Source: Deltaproteobacteria bacterium
GTDB taxonomy: Bacteria > Myxococcota > Myxococcia > Myxococcales > 40CM-4-68-19
Assembly: GCA_005879535.1 (NCBI GenBank)
Contig: VBKI01000047.1
Coordinates: 160,101-224,100 of the forward strand
Length of the DNA stretch: 64,000 nt
Direction of reading: 5' to 3'
Part shown: piece after piece, positions 49,108-57,274 of the stretch
Layout: each line of letters opens with the position of its first letter
How positions within the stretch are numbered: the first letter of the stretch is position 1
Notes under the pieces: model-generated
The model's database searches: none
What the model saw: the letters and a program-made list of their open reading frames with translations, nothing else
What the model was told of the DNA's origin: nothing
Translations under genes and position numbers: made by a program

Positions 49108-50036
49108 CCGTTCCTCACCAGGCAGCGCCGGGCTTCGTCCCACCGGGCGGGATCCGCGCCCGGTTCGTCGACATAGTAGCGATCGCAGTTCGCCGTGCAG
49201 CCCTCGACGGTCATGTCAAAGGTGGAAGTCTCGAAGAGCGACTTCGGCGTTGCGACCAGCTGCGGAACGGTAAACGTGATCGTGGGAGGATGGGCGCGAT
49301 CGAGGACGTGCGCCGGTCCCACCGGCGGATAATTGGAAGCTGCTGGGTCAGGGTTCTTGCACAGCTTGAACTCCCGCGTGCTCTCCAGCTGGGAAGCAGT
49401 CAAGAGCGGGACCGGCCCGCTGCTGAGCGCCGCGGTGGTCTGCAGCGGCAGATCCGTCCTCACCGCCGTGCCGACCCGCTTCACCAGGTCGGCGTCGCCC
49501 GCGTAACTCCAGGCCACTGCGCGGTCGGCGGCGAGCTGGCCCGCCACCGGCGGATGCGAAATCGTCCAGATCAGGGCGGGTGGATCGGACAGCGACCGCG
49601 CCGCGTGCAGCGCGGCCAACGTCTCTGCGGAAGTCGGCAGGTCGACGTCATCGACGTAGACGATCACCGGACGGACGTGCGCGCCGGGAAAAGTGGTCAA
49701 CGCCGAATCGAATCCCGCCCGCACCCGATCGAGATCGAGAGGCACCCGCCCCCGCTCCCGGCAATCGGGTGAGAGATCCTGCCCCGCCAGCTCGAGCTGG
49801 CGCGTTCCGGAGGAAGCGAATCCTTGCCGCACCGCCAGCAGCGTCGCCTGCCTGGCCCAATCGCAGCCGGTAGTGTCCTCGAAGAAGAGATCGAGAATGG
49901 CGATCCAGACCACGGGTTCTTCGATGGCCGCGGATGTGTACGTCGCCGACGTCGTGAACAGTCGTGGCGGATTCGGGTCGACGAAATGAACCTCGCCGCA
50001 TCCTGCAAGCAGGAGCGCGAAGAAAGCGGCGCGCAT
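49104..50036 (-). CDS. lipoprotein, first gene of the motor operon
   Basis: 310-residue predicted lipoprotein with signal MRAAFFALLLAGCGE (lipobox LAGC, Cys 13). The mature domain is alpha/beta with strands PVVWIAILDLFF, RPVIVYVDDVDLP and ALIWTISHP, and a Cys-rich tail (TVEGCTANCDRYYV). Order and style of strands resemble the polyglycine lipoprotein near the other end of the operon, suggesting distant paralogs; a vWA-like fold is possible. The 165 bases upstream, toward the head-GIN gene, contain a weak AT-rich patch near 50150-50180 and may hold the operon promoter. Confidence 0.75.
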   Translation of the reverse strand: MRAAFFALLLAGCGEVHFVDPNPPRLFTTSATYTSAAIEEPVVWIAILDLFFEDTTGCDWARQATLLAVRQGFASSGTRQLELAGQDLSPDCRERGRVPLDLDRVRAGFDSALTTFPGAHVRPVIVYVDDVDLPTSAETLAALHAARSLSDPPALIWTISHPPVAGQLAADRAVAWSYAGDADLVKRVGTAVRTDLPLQTTAALSSGPVPLLTASQLESTREFKLCKNPDPAASNYPPVGPAHVLDRAHPPTITFTVPQLVATPKSLFETSTFDMTVEGCTANCDRYYVDEPGADPARWDEARRCLVRNG

Positions 50037-50201
50037 GCCGAACACGCTAGTCGGACGTCGGCCCCCCATTGCCGGCCACAGGACTACGATCGACCACGGC
50101 TCGACTGTTCCGCGCGGCTGTCCTGTTCAATACTTATCAGCGAATGCCGCGAACGATATCAAATCAAATCATCACGCATTGCGCGATTTCGACCGCCTCC
50201 G

Positions 50202-50885
50202 TCAATCCTCGATCTCGACCGACGAGCCCCCCGACGTCGCGACCCTTGCCTTCGCTCCGCCACGCACGTGCAGCTCCGATCCGCCGGAGAGGCTCCCGCG
50301 GATGCGGCCGTTCGCCCGCAGGTCGCCCTCCGAACCGCCGCTGGCCTGCAGGTCGACGTCCTTCACGGAGAGATCCCGTCCATGCAGACGCGTGCCGCCG
50401 GATATCTGCAAATCCAGGCTGTCCGCGCGGCCCTGGACGTCCAGCTGCGCGCCGCCGGATCCGTGCACCGACAGACGGGCTGTGTCGATTCCGCGCGCGC
50501 GGATCTCGCTTCCGCCGCTGACCTCGATCGCGCTCTCGTCGGCACGGGTGAAGGTGGCGCGGACGATCGCGCCGCCGCTGGCGCCGATGGCGCGGAGGTC
50601 CGGCGTCTGGATGGTCACGGTCACCCGGCTCTCACCCTTCCAGCGGGAGTGCGGCTTGAATCCGATGTGCAGCGCCCCGTCCTCCACGCGCGTCTCCACC
50701 AGGTCGAGGACGTCGTCCTTGGCCTCGACGCGGACCGGCCTGCGCGGACCGATCTCGACGGTCGCCCGGATTCCCGAAGCCACGTTGACGGCGTTGAAAT
50801 CGGGGACATTGCGTTCCTCCGCGCGGGCGAGAGCGGCGGTGGAAGAGAGCGAGACGACAGCGAGAGCGAGAGCGCAGCGCGGCAT
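50202..50885 (-). CDS. head-GIN (DUF2807) domain secreted protein
   Basis: 227-residue protein with signal peptide MPRCALALAVVSLSSTAALARAEE. The mature part is a right-handed beta-helix-like repeat of the putative auto-transporter head-GIN type: RVTVTIQTPDLRAIGASGGAIV, IEVSGGSEIRA, LSVHGSGGAQLDVQG, LQISGGTRLHG, VDLQASGGSEGDL and SGGSELHVRGG, with SGG turns about every 20 residues. Such domains are surface or periplasmic; binding function unknown. Standalone gene. Confidence 0.9.
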   Translation of the reverse strand: MPRCALALAVVSLSSTAALARAEERNVPDFNAVNVASGIRATVEIGPRRPVRVEAKDDVLDLVETRVEDGALHIGFKPHSRWKGESRVTVTIQTPDLRAIGASGGAIVRATFTRADESAIEVSGGSEIRARGIDTARLSVHGSGGAQLDVQGRADSLDLQISGGTRLHGRDLSVKDVDLQASGGSEGDLRANGRIRGSLSGGSELHVRGGAKARVATSGGSSVEIED

Positions 50886-51018
50886 GGGGGCCTCCGTCGC
50901 AGTGGTGATCCTGGGCGCGATCCGGTTTCAACGGCACCTCCAAGACCGTATTTCGTCGCCCTGATTCGGTCACGCGGCCGATGCCGGCGAGCGGGACGCG
51001 CTGATATCTGCCGATCTC

Positions 51019-52149
51019 GTGCGCCCCATCCTGGCCATCGCCGCCTTCGCTGCCGGTCTTCCAAGTCTCCGCTGCGATCCGGGATGCCGGAACGATGCTT
51101 GCGGCGGACCCCACCGCGGCGCCGCGTCACCGACGGCCGCCTTGCACGGCGTGGCGCCCGGCGGACGCATCGGCGGCACCATCGCGCTGAGCGCGGACGC
51201 GGACGACGACGTCGGAGTCGTCTCCGTCGATTTCGCGGTCGACGGCCGGGCCTTCGCCACGGCCCGGCAGCCGCCCTGGAGCGTGACCTGGAGCTCCTTC
51301 GCCGCCGATAACGGCGCGCACACGCTTACGGCCATTGCCTACGACGGGGAGGGCAACTCGGGCGCCTCGGCTCCCGTCGCAATCACCGTCCTCAACGCGG
51401 TGGGTGCCTCCGTCAGCGCCCATACCGCGCTCGGCCTTCCCGGCGCCGCGTCCAGCAGCGTGGAGAGCGTAACCGCTTATCTCTCGGTCAAGCCGCAGTA
51501 CGTCGTCTCCTACGACGGCTCACGCAGGGTCCCGAACTGGGTGAGCTGGGAGCTGAACGCGCAGTGGCTCGGATCGGTCGCGCGGCAGAACGACTTCCGA
51601 ACGGACGATACGTTTCCGGAAGAGATTCCGCAGGCGCAGCTCTGGGACTATGCAGGAAGCGGGTGGGACCGCGGCCATGTCTGTCCGTCGGAAGACCGGA
51701 CGGCCACGGTGTCCGACAACCGCAGCACGTTCTATCTGACGAACGTCGTCCCACAGGCCGACGCCGCGAACGGAGGGCCCTGGGCGCGCCTCGAAGCGTA
51801 CCTGCGTCAGCTCGCGGAGTCGGGAAAGGAGATCGCCGTCGTGGCCGGCGGGCTGTTCGGCCAGCCGCAGAGGACCATCGGCGCCGGCGCCGTCGCCGTT
51901 CCATCGGCGACGTTCAAGGTGGCGGTGGTGCTGGACAGACCGGGGCAGGGCATCGCCGAGGTGAGCGAGCAGACGCGCGTGATCTCCGTGCTGGTTCCGA
52001 ACGACGCGACAGTCTCGAGGTCAGCCGACTGGCGTTCCTTCCGCGTGAGCGCCCGGGACGTGGAGAACGCCACCGGGTTCACGCTGTTCGCGGACGTGCC
52101 GCACGAGGTCCGCGAGGTGCTGCTCGATCGGATCGACCGGGAACCCTAG
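51019..52149 (+). CDS. secreted NUC1-type DNA/RNA non-specific endonuclease with Ig-like domain
   Basis: 376-residue exported nuclease. The N-terminus MRPILAIAAFAAGLPSLRCD is a signal/lipoprotein-like peptide. An Ig-like domain (about 36-127; VAPGGRIGGTIALSADADDDVGVVSVDFAVDG) precedes the NUC1 domain (about 150-370) with the catalytic DRGH motif (217-220, GWDRGHVCPSEDR) and the metal Asn in TNVVPQADAANGG. It would degrade extracellular DNA and RNA. The gene ends at a strong inverted repeat. Confidence 0.92.
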   Translation: MRPILAIAAFAAGLPSLRCDPGCRNDACGGPHRGAASPTAALHGVAPGGRIGGTIALSADADDDVGVVSVDFAVDGRAFATARQPPWSVTWSSFAADNGAHTLTAIAYDGEGNSGASAPVAITVLNAVGASVSAHTALGLPGAASSSVESVTAYLSVKPQYVVSYDGSRRVPNWVSWELNAQWLGSVARQNDFRTDDTFPEEIPQAQLWDYAGSGWDRGHVCPSEDRTATVSDNRSTFYLTNVVPQADAANGGPWARLEAYLRQLAESGKEIAVVAGGLFGQPQRTIGAGAVAVPSATFKVAVVLDRPGQGIAEVSEQTRVISVLVPNDATVSRSADWRSFRVSARDVENATGFTLFADVPHEVREVLLDRIDREP

Positions 52150-52179
52150 CAGGGGCACGCCACCGCGGCGTGCCCCTGC
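52149..52179. terminator. 13-bp perfect hairpin between convergent genes
   Basis: GCAGGGGCACGCC (52149-52161) and GGCGTGCCCCTGC (52167-52179) pair perfectly around the loop ACCGC. It sits exactly between the stop of the NUC1 nuclease gene and the stop of the small barrel gene. There is no strong T run on either side, so it may act as a bidirectional terminator or transcript 3'-end protector. Confidence 0.75.
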
Positions 52180-52192
52180 GCGGGCAATGCAT

Positions 52193-52774
52193 TTAGAACA
52201 GGCCCGCGAACTGGTACCCGACACCAGCGGAGACCATCATCAGGTCGCCGAAGTTGCCGAAGTCGTGCGAGTGCAGGTTCACGCGCGCGTTCCACTGCTT
52301 CATCTGCCAGCCGAGGCCGATGCCGCCGCCGAACTTGACGTCGTTCGAGCTGCCGGACGTGCCGCCGCTGGAGACGCTCGACATCAGGTCGAACATGCCA
52401 ATCTCGGCGGCCCCGAAGATGCCCTGGTGATCCGGCATCAGGTAGTACTTCGCCCCGAGCAGGACGGGGACCGAGTGCACGTGCACGTCCGTGCCAGCAA
52501 CCGGGCTCTTGTCGAGCTGGTAGTTGAACCCGATGCGGGCCGTGGCGGCCAGTTGCTCGATGATCGGGTACTCCGCGGTCAGCAGCACGCCGCCGCCAAC
52601 GCCGTTCACGTCAGCGTAGTTGCCGATGGGAAGACCAAACGAACCATCGATGCCGAGGAGCAACTTGTCGGCGTGGCTGCCGGAGACGGACGTCGAGCGA
52701 CGCGAGCTCTCCGCACGCGCCGAGACGGACAGACAAAGAACGAGGGCTGCTGCAATCGTGATCAGTTTCTTCAT
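52193..52774 (-). CDS. outer-membrane beta-barrel protein, small
   Basis: 193-residue protein with signal peptide MKKLITIAAALVLCLSVSARAE and an eight-strand OmpA/OmpW-like barrel pattern: LLLGIDGSFGLPIGNY, GGGVLLTAEYPI, LAATARIGFNYQL, SVPVLLGAKYYLMP, FGAAEIGMFDL, GGGIGLGWQM, ending VSAGVGYQFAGLF with terminal Phe. I prefer the ATG at 52774, since AGGAG is 9 bases upstream of it; an in-frame ATG at 52780 is too close. Function unknown. Confidence 0.85.
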   Translation of the reverse strand: MKKLITIAAALVLCLSVSARAESSRRSTSVSGSHADKLLLGIDGSFGLPIGNYADVNGVGGGVLLTAEYPIIEQLAATARIGFNYQLDKSPVAGTDVHVHSVPVLLGAKYYLMPDHQGIFGAAEIGMFDLMSSVSSGGTSGSSNDVKFGGGIGLGWQMKQWNARVNLHSHDFGNFGDLMMVSAGVGYQFAGLF

Positions 52775-52950
52775 TTCCATGCTCTCCTGGAGCGAGACCC
52801 GGCGCACCGTGCGCCCGTGCGATCGCTCGGTTGGTTGTCGAGAGAGTACGGGCACATGGATAGGGGGTTTCAACGCGTGCAAGTGCTCCGCGCGGAGCGT
52901 TTTTCGCCTGCTCTCACACCTGATCCGCGCGTCGCGATATCGTCTTCGCG

Positions 52951-53871
52951 GTGGCCCTCGCGTTCGTCACGCATTCCGACTGTCTCCTGCACGAGATGGG
53001 CGAGGGACACCCCGAGCGGCCGGAGCGTCTCGCGGCGATCGAGGACAAACTGATTACGTCACGTCTGGATTACGTCATCTCGCGCCACGAGGCGCCGCTC
53101 GCGACGCGCGAGCAGCTCCTGCGCGTGCACGACCGCGCCTATCTGGATTCGCTCGAGCAGATCGCTCCGTTCGCGGGAATGGTGCAGATCGATCCCGACA
53201 CCGCAATGAATCCGCACACGCTGCGAGCTGCGCTGCGCGCCGCGGGAGCCGCCGTCCTGGCCACGGACCTGGTGATCTCCGGCGCAGCGGAAGCCGCCTT
53301 CTGTGCGGTGCGCCCTCCGGGTCACCACGCGGAGCGCGCCCGTGCGATGGGGTTCTGCTTCTTCAACAACGTGGCCGTCGGCGCGGCGCACGCGCTGGAA
53401 TCGCACGGTCTCTCCCGCGTCGCCATCGCCGACTTCGACGTCCATCACGGCAACGGCACCGAGGACATGTTCCGCGACGATCCGCGCGTGCTCATGGTCT
53501 CGACCTTCGAGCACCCGTTCTATCCAGGGAGCGGACTCGAGGGCCGCTCGGAGCGGATGGTCAACGTGCCGTTGCCGGCGGGCGCCGGCAGCCGCGAGTT
53601 TCGCGCCGCCGTCGAGCAGGAGTGGCTTCCTGCGCTGGAAAGCTTCCAGCCGCAGATGCTGTTCGTCTCGGCCGGCTTCGACGCGCATCGCGACGACGGT
53701 ATGGCGTTCTTGCGCTTCGTCGAGCCGGACTACTCCTGGGTCACCGCCCATCTCAGGCGTGTCGCCGAGGCTTGCGCCGGCGGGCGGATCGTCTCGCTGC
53801 TGGAAGGCGGGTACGATCTCGACGTGCTCGGCCGGTGCGTCGCCGTGCACCTTCAGGAATTGATCGGGTAG
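52951..53871 (+). CDS. histone deacetylase superfamily hydrolase (acetoin utilisation/acetylpolyamine amidohydrolase type)
   Basis: 306-residue zinc amidohydrolase of the class II HDAC-like group. Active-site His pair in VRPPGHHAERARAMGFCFFNNVAVGA (125-126), zinc ligands in ADFDVHHGNGTEDMF and the Asp in SAGFDAHRDD are intact, as is the C-terminal LLEGGYDL. In bacteria such enzymes deacetylate polyamines or proteins. Starts with GTG at 52951. No acetoin genes are near. Confidence 0.93.
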   Translation: MALAFVTHSDCLLHEMGEGHPERPERLAAIEDKLITSRLDYVISRHEAPLATREQLLRVHDRAYLDSLEQIAPFAGMVQIDPDTAMNPHTLRAALRAAGAAVLATDLVISGAAEAAFCAVRPPGHHAERARAMGFCFFNNVAVGAAHALESHGLSRVAIADFDVHHGNGTEDMFRDDPRVLMVSTFEHPFYPGSGLEGRSERMVNVPLPAGAGSREFRAAVEQEWLPALESFQPQMLFVSAGFDAHRDDGMAFLRFVEPDYSWVTAHLRRVAEACAGGRIVSLLEGGYDLDVLGRCVAVHLQELIG

Positions 53872-53994
53872 GCCGGCGTGGCGCCTCTGTGGCGCCACCG
53901 TGTTTCGCCGGCGCAAATGGCCCTCCGGCCGTCCAGCGCCCAACCCGCATTGGCACGTTCGGTGCTCCAGGAAGCGCGCAAGGAGGGTACGAAA

Positions 53995-54156
53995 ATGCAG
54001 AAGCTGCGCGAGTGGGGGTTCCCGGTCATGTTGATCGCTGCCTGGATGGTCGCGGCCGCGTATACGGTTTCGCTTTTGATCGCACCGCCCGACAAGGCGA
54101 CGCCCATCGACGGGAACGGACCCGCGGTCGCGGAAACCGCGAAGCCTGTCTCCTGA
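53995..54156 (+). CDS. small single-helix membrane protein
   Basis: 53-residue protein: MQKLREWGFPVMLIAAWMVAAAYTVSLLIAP then a short acidic tail. One transmembrane helix (about 8-30). I use the ATG at 53995 because AAGGAGG (53980-53986) stands just upstream; the frame is open before it but without coding character. Function unknown; such short membrane proteins often regulate a neighbour, but none is obvious. Confidence 0.6.
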   Translation: MQKLREWGFPVMLIAAWMVAAAYTVSLLIAPPDKATPIDGNGPAVAETAKPVS

Positions 54157-54319
54157 GCCGCTCGCGCCGTTCTCCTCGCGGACATCCGGCGGCGCCGTGT
54201 CCGCGGAGCTCAAGGGGGGCCTGGGGGGCGCGGAAGGAGACCTGGTCCGCGCCTTCCGACTTTGGACGAGCCCATTGACGCACGCCTTCCGCCGGAGCAG
54301 CCTGCCGGCGGGAGCAACG

Positions 54320-56851
54320 ATGCAGCTGCTCGGCGATCGGTACCGGGTCGAGCGCGAGTTGGGTCGCGGCGGAATGGGCCGCGTCTTCGTGGCGCACGAC
54401 CTGAAGCTCGATCGGGACGTCGCGCTCAAGGTGCTGCCGCCGGGCGACCACGACGCCCGCGACGTGCTCCGCTTCGAGCAGGAGGCGCGCGCCGCCGGAG
54501 CCCTGGATCATCCCAACGTCGTCGCGGTCCATGACATCGGCACGCACGACGGGGCCCCGTACATCATCTCCGAGCTGCTCGACGGCCGGACCCTGCGGGA
54601 CGCGCTCGGCAGCGGACCTCTTCCCGCCGAGGTCGCGCTCGACCACGCCCGCCAGCTCGCGCACGGACTCGCGGCCGCTCACGCCAAGGGGGTGATCCAC
54701 CGCGACCTGAAGCCGGAGAACCTCTTCATCACGGGGCAGGGCGTGTTGAAGATTCTCGACTTCGGCATCGCCAAGCTCGCCGTCCGTCCCGAGCCGAAGC
54801 AGGGAATCACCGAGACCGGAGCCGTCATCGGCACCATCGGATACATGGCGCCCGAGCAGGTGCGCGGGCGCGAAGCGGACCCCCGCGCGGACGTGTTCGC
54901 ATTTGGCGCCATTCTCTACGAGATGCTCTCGGGCCAGCGCGCGTTCTCGCGCGCCTCGCGGATTGAGACCGCGTTCGCCGTCCTCAACGAGGAGCCCGCG
55001 CCGCTCCCGCCGGCAGTTCCCAGGTCGATCGAAAGGATCGTCCGGCGTTGCCTCGCGAAGGATCCCGCGGCGCGATACGCGTCCGGTGCCGAGCTGGAAG
55101 GGGCGCTGGTGGCCGCAGTGCCTCGTCGCCGCCGGCGTCTGTTGCTGGACGTCGGCTTGCTCCTGCTCGCGATCGGGATCACGCTCGCGCTTTCCACCTC
55201 TCCCGCGCTGCGCGACTCGGTCGCGCGCCTGCGCGGAAGTGCCGCGGCGGAGCGGCCGCTGAAGCAGCTTGCGGTGCTCCCCTTCCGATCCGTCGGCGGC
55301 GGACCGGACGGCGAAGCCTTCGCAGCAGGAATGGCAGAGGTGCTGAACAACAAACTCCGCCAGCTGGAGCAGTTCCAGGGAACCCTACGCGTAGTTTCCG
55401 GGAATGAGGTCGTAAGAGAAGGGATCTCGACTGCGCGCGAAGCGCGGCGGGTCTTTGGCGCCACTCTCGCGCTCACCGGCACGCTGCGCTGGTCGGGCGA
55501 GCGGCTGACGGTGACGTCGGAGCTGGTGGACACGGGCACGCAGCTGGTTCTGTCGGCGCGTGACGCCGACGTCGAACGGAAGGAGGCCGGAGCCCTCGCG
55601 ACAATCCTCCTCCGGCGCGCTTCGGAGATGCTGGAGCTGGAGCTGCGGCCGGAGGCGAACCGCGCGATCGGCCCAGGTGGCGACCCGGTTCCCGGCGCCT
55701 TTGAATTCTATCTTCAGGGAAGGGGGTACCTGCAGCGCTTCGATCGGATGGACAGCGTAGAAGCGGCCCTCGCACTGTTCGACAAGGCATTGGCGCGCGA
55801 CGAACGCTACGCGGCAGCCTGGGCAGGTCGCGCCGAGGCGCTCCTGCGCAAGTTCGAGCGCTTGAAGGATTCCACCCTCATTCCAACCGCGCGCTTCAGC
55901 GCCAGCCGCGCGGTGGAGCTCGACGATCGCCTGGCGGTGGCGCACGTGACCATGGGTCTGCTTCACCGCGTCGCCGGCGAACGCCCTCAGGCGATCGCCA
56001 GTTTCCAGCGCGCGCTCGACCTGGAGCCGCGCAGTCCGGATGCAACCCGCGAGCTTGCGCGAGCCTACGACGACGCCGGCCGCGTGCAGGATGCCGAGGC
56101 GACGTTCAAGCGCGCGATCGAGGTCCGGCCGGATTACTGGGCGGCATACAAGGACCTGGGACTCTTCTACAACCGCCATGGCCGCATCGCGGACGCCATT
56201 CCGCCCCTTCGACACGTCATCGAGCTGACGCCGGACAACTACAACGGCTACGCCAACCTTGCCGCCATGCACTTGCGGCTTGGGCACTACTCCGATGCCG
56301 CGGCCCTCCTCGAGCGATCGCTTGCGCTGAACCGCACCGCTCCTGCGTATTCCAATCTGGGAATGACGTATTATTTCCAGAAGCGATACGGCGACGCCGC
56401 GGAGATGTTCCTCAAGGCGGTGGAGCTCGATCCCGCGGATGACCGCGTCTGGGGAAACTATGCGGACGCGCTGCGCTACGTGCCTGGCAAGGCCGCCGAC
56501 GCGGCTCGCGGCTATCGCGAGGCCGCGGCACACGCTCGCAGGCAACTGGGCGTCAACTCGCGCGACGCCGAGCTCCGTTCGCGGCTCGCAATGTACGAGG
56601 TCTTCGCGGGTGAGAAGAAAGAGGCGCTCGCAGAGATCGAGGAGGCACTGCGGGACGGACGCGAGGAAGGATTGGTGTTGTTCCGGTCGGCGCTCGTCTT
56701 CGAGGAGAACGGAATGCGCGAAAGGGCCCTGCAGTCCGTGCGCGATGCGCTTGCAAGAGGTTATTCGAAGGAGGAGATCGAGAACGCGCCGCCCCTCGAT
56801 TCGTTGCGGCGCGACGACCGGTATCAACGACTCGTCAAGGGGGTCCCATGA
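54320..56851 (+). CDS. membrane Ser/Thr protein kinase with TPR repeats
   Basis: 843-residue Hanks-type kinase. Glycine loop ELGRGGMGRVFVAHD, catalytic Lys 37, HRDLKPEN with Asp 130, DFG at 148-150 and GTIGYMAPEQVRG are intact, so it should be active. A helix (about 276-298) follows an Arg run, then an extracytoplasmic TolB-N/FlgO-like domain (about 315-450, LAVLPFRSVGGGPDGEAFAAGMAEVL) and about eight TPR units (460-800). This architecture is common in Acidobacteria and Myxococcota. GGGAG precedes the ATG at 54320. The stop overlaps the next gene (ATGA). Confidence 0.93.
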   Translation: MQLLGDRYRVERELGRGGMGRVFVAHDLKLDRDVALKVLPPGDHDARDVLRFEQEARAAGALDHPNVVAVHDIGTHDGAPYIISELLDGRTLRDALGSGPLPAEVALDHARQLAHGLAAAHAKGVIHRDLKPENLFITGQGVLKILDFGIAKLAVRPEPKQGITETGAVIGTIGYMAPEQVRGREADPRADVFAFGAILYEMLSGQRAFSRASRIETAFAVLNEEPAPLPPAVPRSIERIVRRCLAKDPAARYASGAELEGALVAAVPRRRRRLLLDVGLLLLAIGITLALSTSPALRDSVARLRGSAAAERPLKQLAVLPFRSVGGGPDGEAFAAGMAEVLNNKLRQLEQFQGTLRVVSGNEVVREGISTAREARRVFGATLALTGTLRWSGERLTVTSELVDTGTQLVLSARDADVERKEAGALATILLRRASEMLELELRPEANRAIGPGGDPVPGAFEFYLQGRGYLQRFDRMDSVEAALALFDKALARDERYAAAWAGRAEALLRKFERLKDSTLIPTARFSASRAVELDDRLAVAHVTMGLLHRVAGERPQAIASFQRALDLEPRSPDATRELARAYDDAGRVQDAEATFKRAIEVRPDYWAAYKDLGLFYNRHGRIADAIPPLRHVIELTPDNYNGYANLAAMHLRLGHYSDAAALLERSLALNRTAPAYSNLGMTYYFQKRYGDAAEMFLKAVELDPADDRVWGNYADALRYVPGKAADAARGYREAAAHARRQLGVNSRDAELRSRLAMYEVFAGEKKEALAEIEEALRDGREEGLVLFRSALVFEENGMRERALQSVRDALARGYSKEEIENAPPLDSLRRDDRYQRLVKGVP

Positions 56852-57255
56852 AAAGCGCGCCGGTTTGGATCGTCATCCAGTCCGCCCAAGGGCCAGGTGT
56901 CCCCGAAGGGCCTTACGATTTCACATATGTGCCCAGCACCGTGCACGTCAGGGAAGGCGACCAGGTGAAGTTTGCGCTTCACCCCCATGCCCCGGTGCCC
57001 AAGGTCTGGGTCGTTTTCGACAAGCCGGTCGATGGGTACGAGTTCTCCCTGCCGGTGACGCGGCTGGATGCGAAGAAGGATGATTCGCCCAAGAAGCCCC
57101 CGCAGTTGACCATCCCGATGCCGATTCCAGACGACGCGGGAACAACGCTCAAGGTGAGCAGGCTGGGTCGCGGAGTGCACCATTACCGCGTCATCGGCGT
57201 CACCGATGACGAGCTGGTCGCGGACGTGTACTGTCCGTCCATCATCGTCAACTAG
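56848..57255 (+). CDS. kinase-coupled hypothetical protein, possibly cupredoxin-like
   Basis: 135-residue protein without signal peptide. It is predicted all-beta: APVWIVIQSAQG, TYVPSTVHVREGDQVKFALHPHAPVPKVWVVFD, RGVHHYRVIGV. The REGDQVKF segment and a His-rich patch recall the copper-site loop of cupredoxins, but the canonical Cys-His-Met ligands are not all present. Translationally coupled to the kinase (ATGA), so it may be a substrate or partner. Ends in an inverted repeat. Confidence 0.65.
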   Translation: MKSAPVWIVIQSAQGPGVPEGPYDFTYVPSTVHVREGDQVKFALHPHAPVPKVWVVFDKPVDGYEFSLPVTRLDAKKDDSPKKPPQLTIPMPIPDDAGTTLKVSRLGRGVHHYRVIGVTDDELVADVYCPSIIVN

Positions 57256-57266
57256 ACGGACAGTAC
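57228..57266. terminator. 12-bp inverted repeat at convergent gene ends
   Basis: GTACTGTCCGTC (57228-57239) and GACGGACAGTAC (57255-57266) are perfect complements separated by 15 bases. The left arm is inside the last codons of the kinase-coupled gene and the right arm follows its stop, 8 bases before the end of the convergent lipoprotein gene. Likely transcript 3'-end hairpin for both directions. Confidence 0.55.
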
Positions 57267-57274
57267 GGCCCGGC

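Noticed and set aside
40561-50036. Zorya-type anti-phage defence system
   Set aside because: Zorya also uses a MotA/MotB-like pair (ZorA/ZorB), but it needs ZorC/ZorD (helicase) or ZorE (nuclease). None is here, and the neighbours are lipoproteins and barrels. The MotA-like protein also lacks the long ZorA tail.
40561-50036. Ordinary flagellar operon
   Set aside because: No filament, hook, rod, export (FlhA/B, FliP/Q/R, FliI) or FliM/FliN gene occurs, and the FliF-like part lacks the first membrane helix and ring-building motifs.
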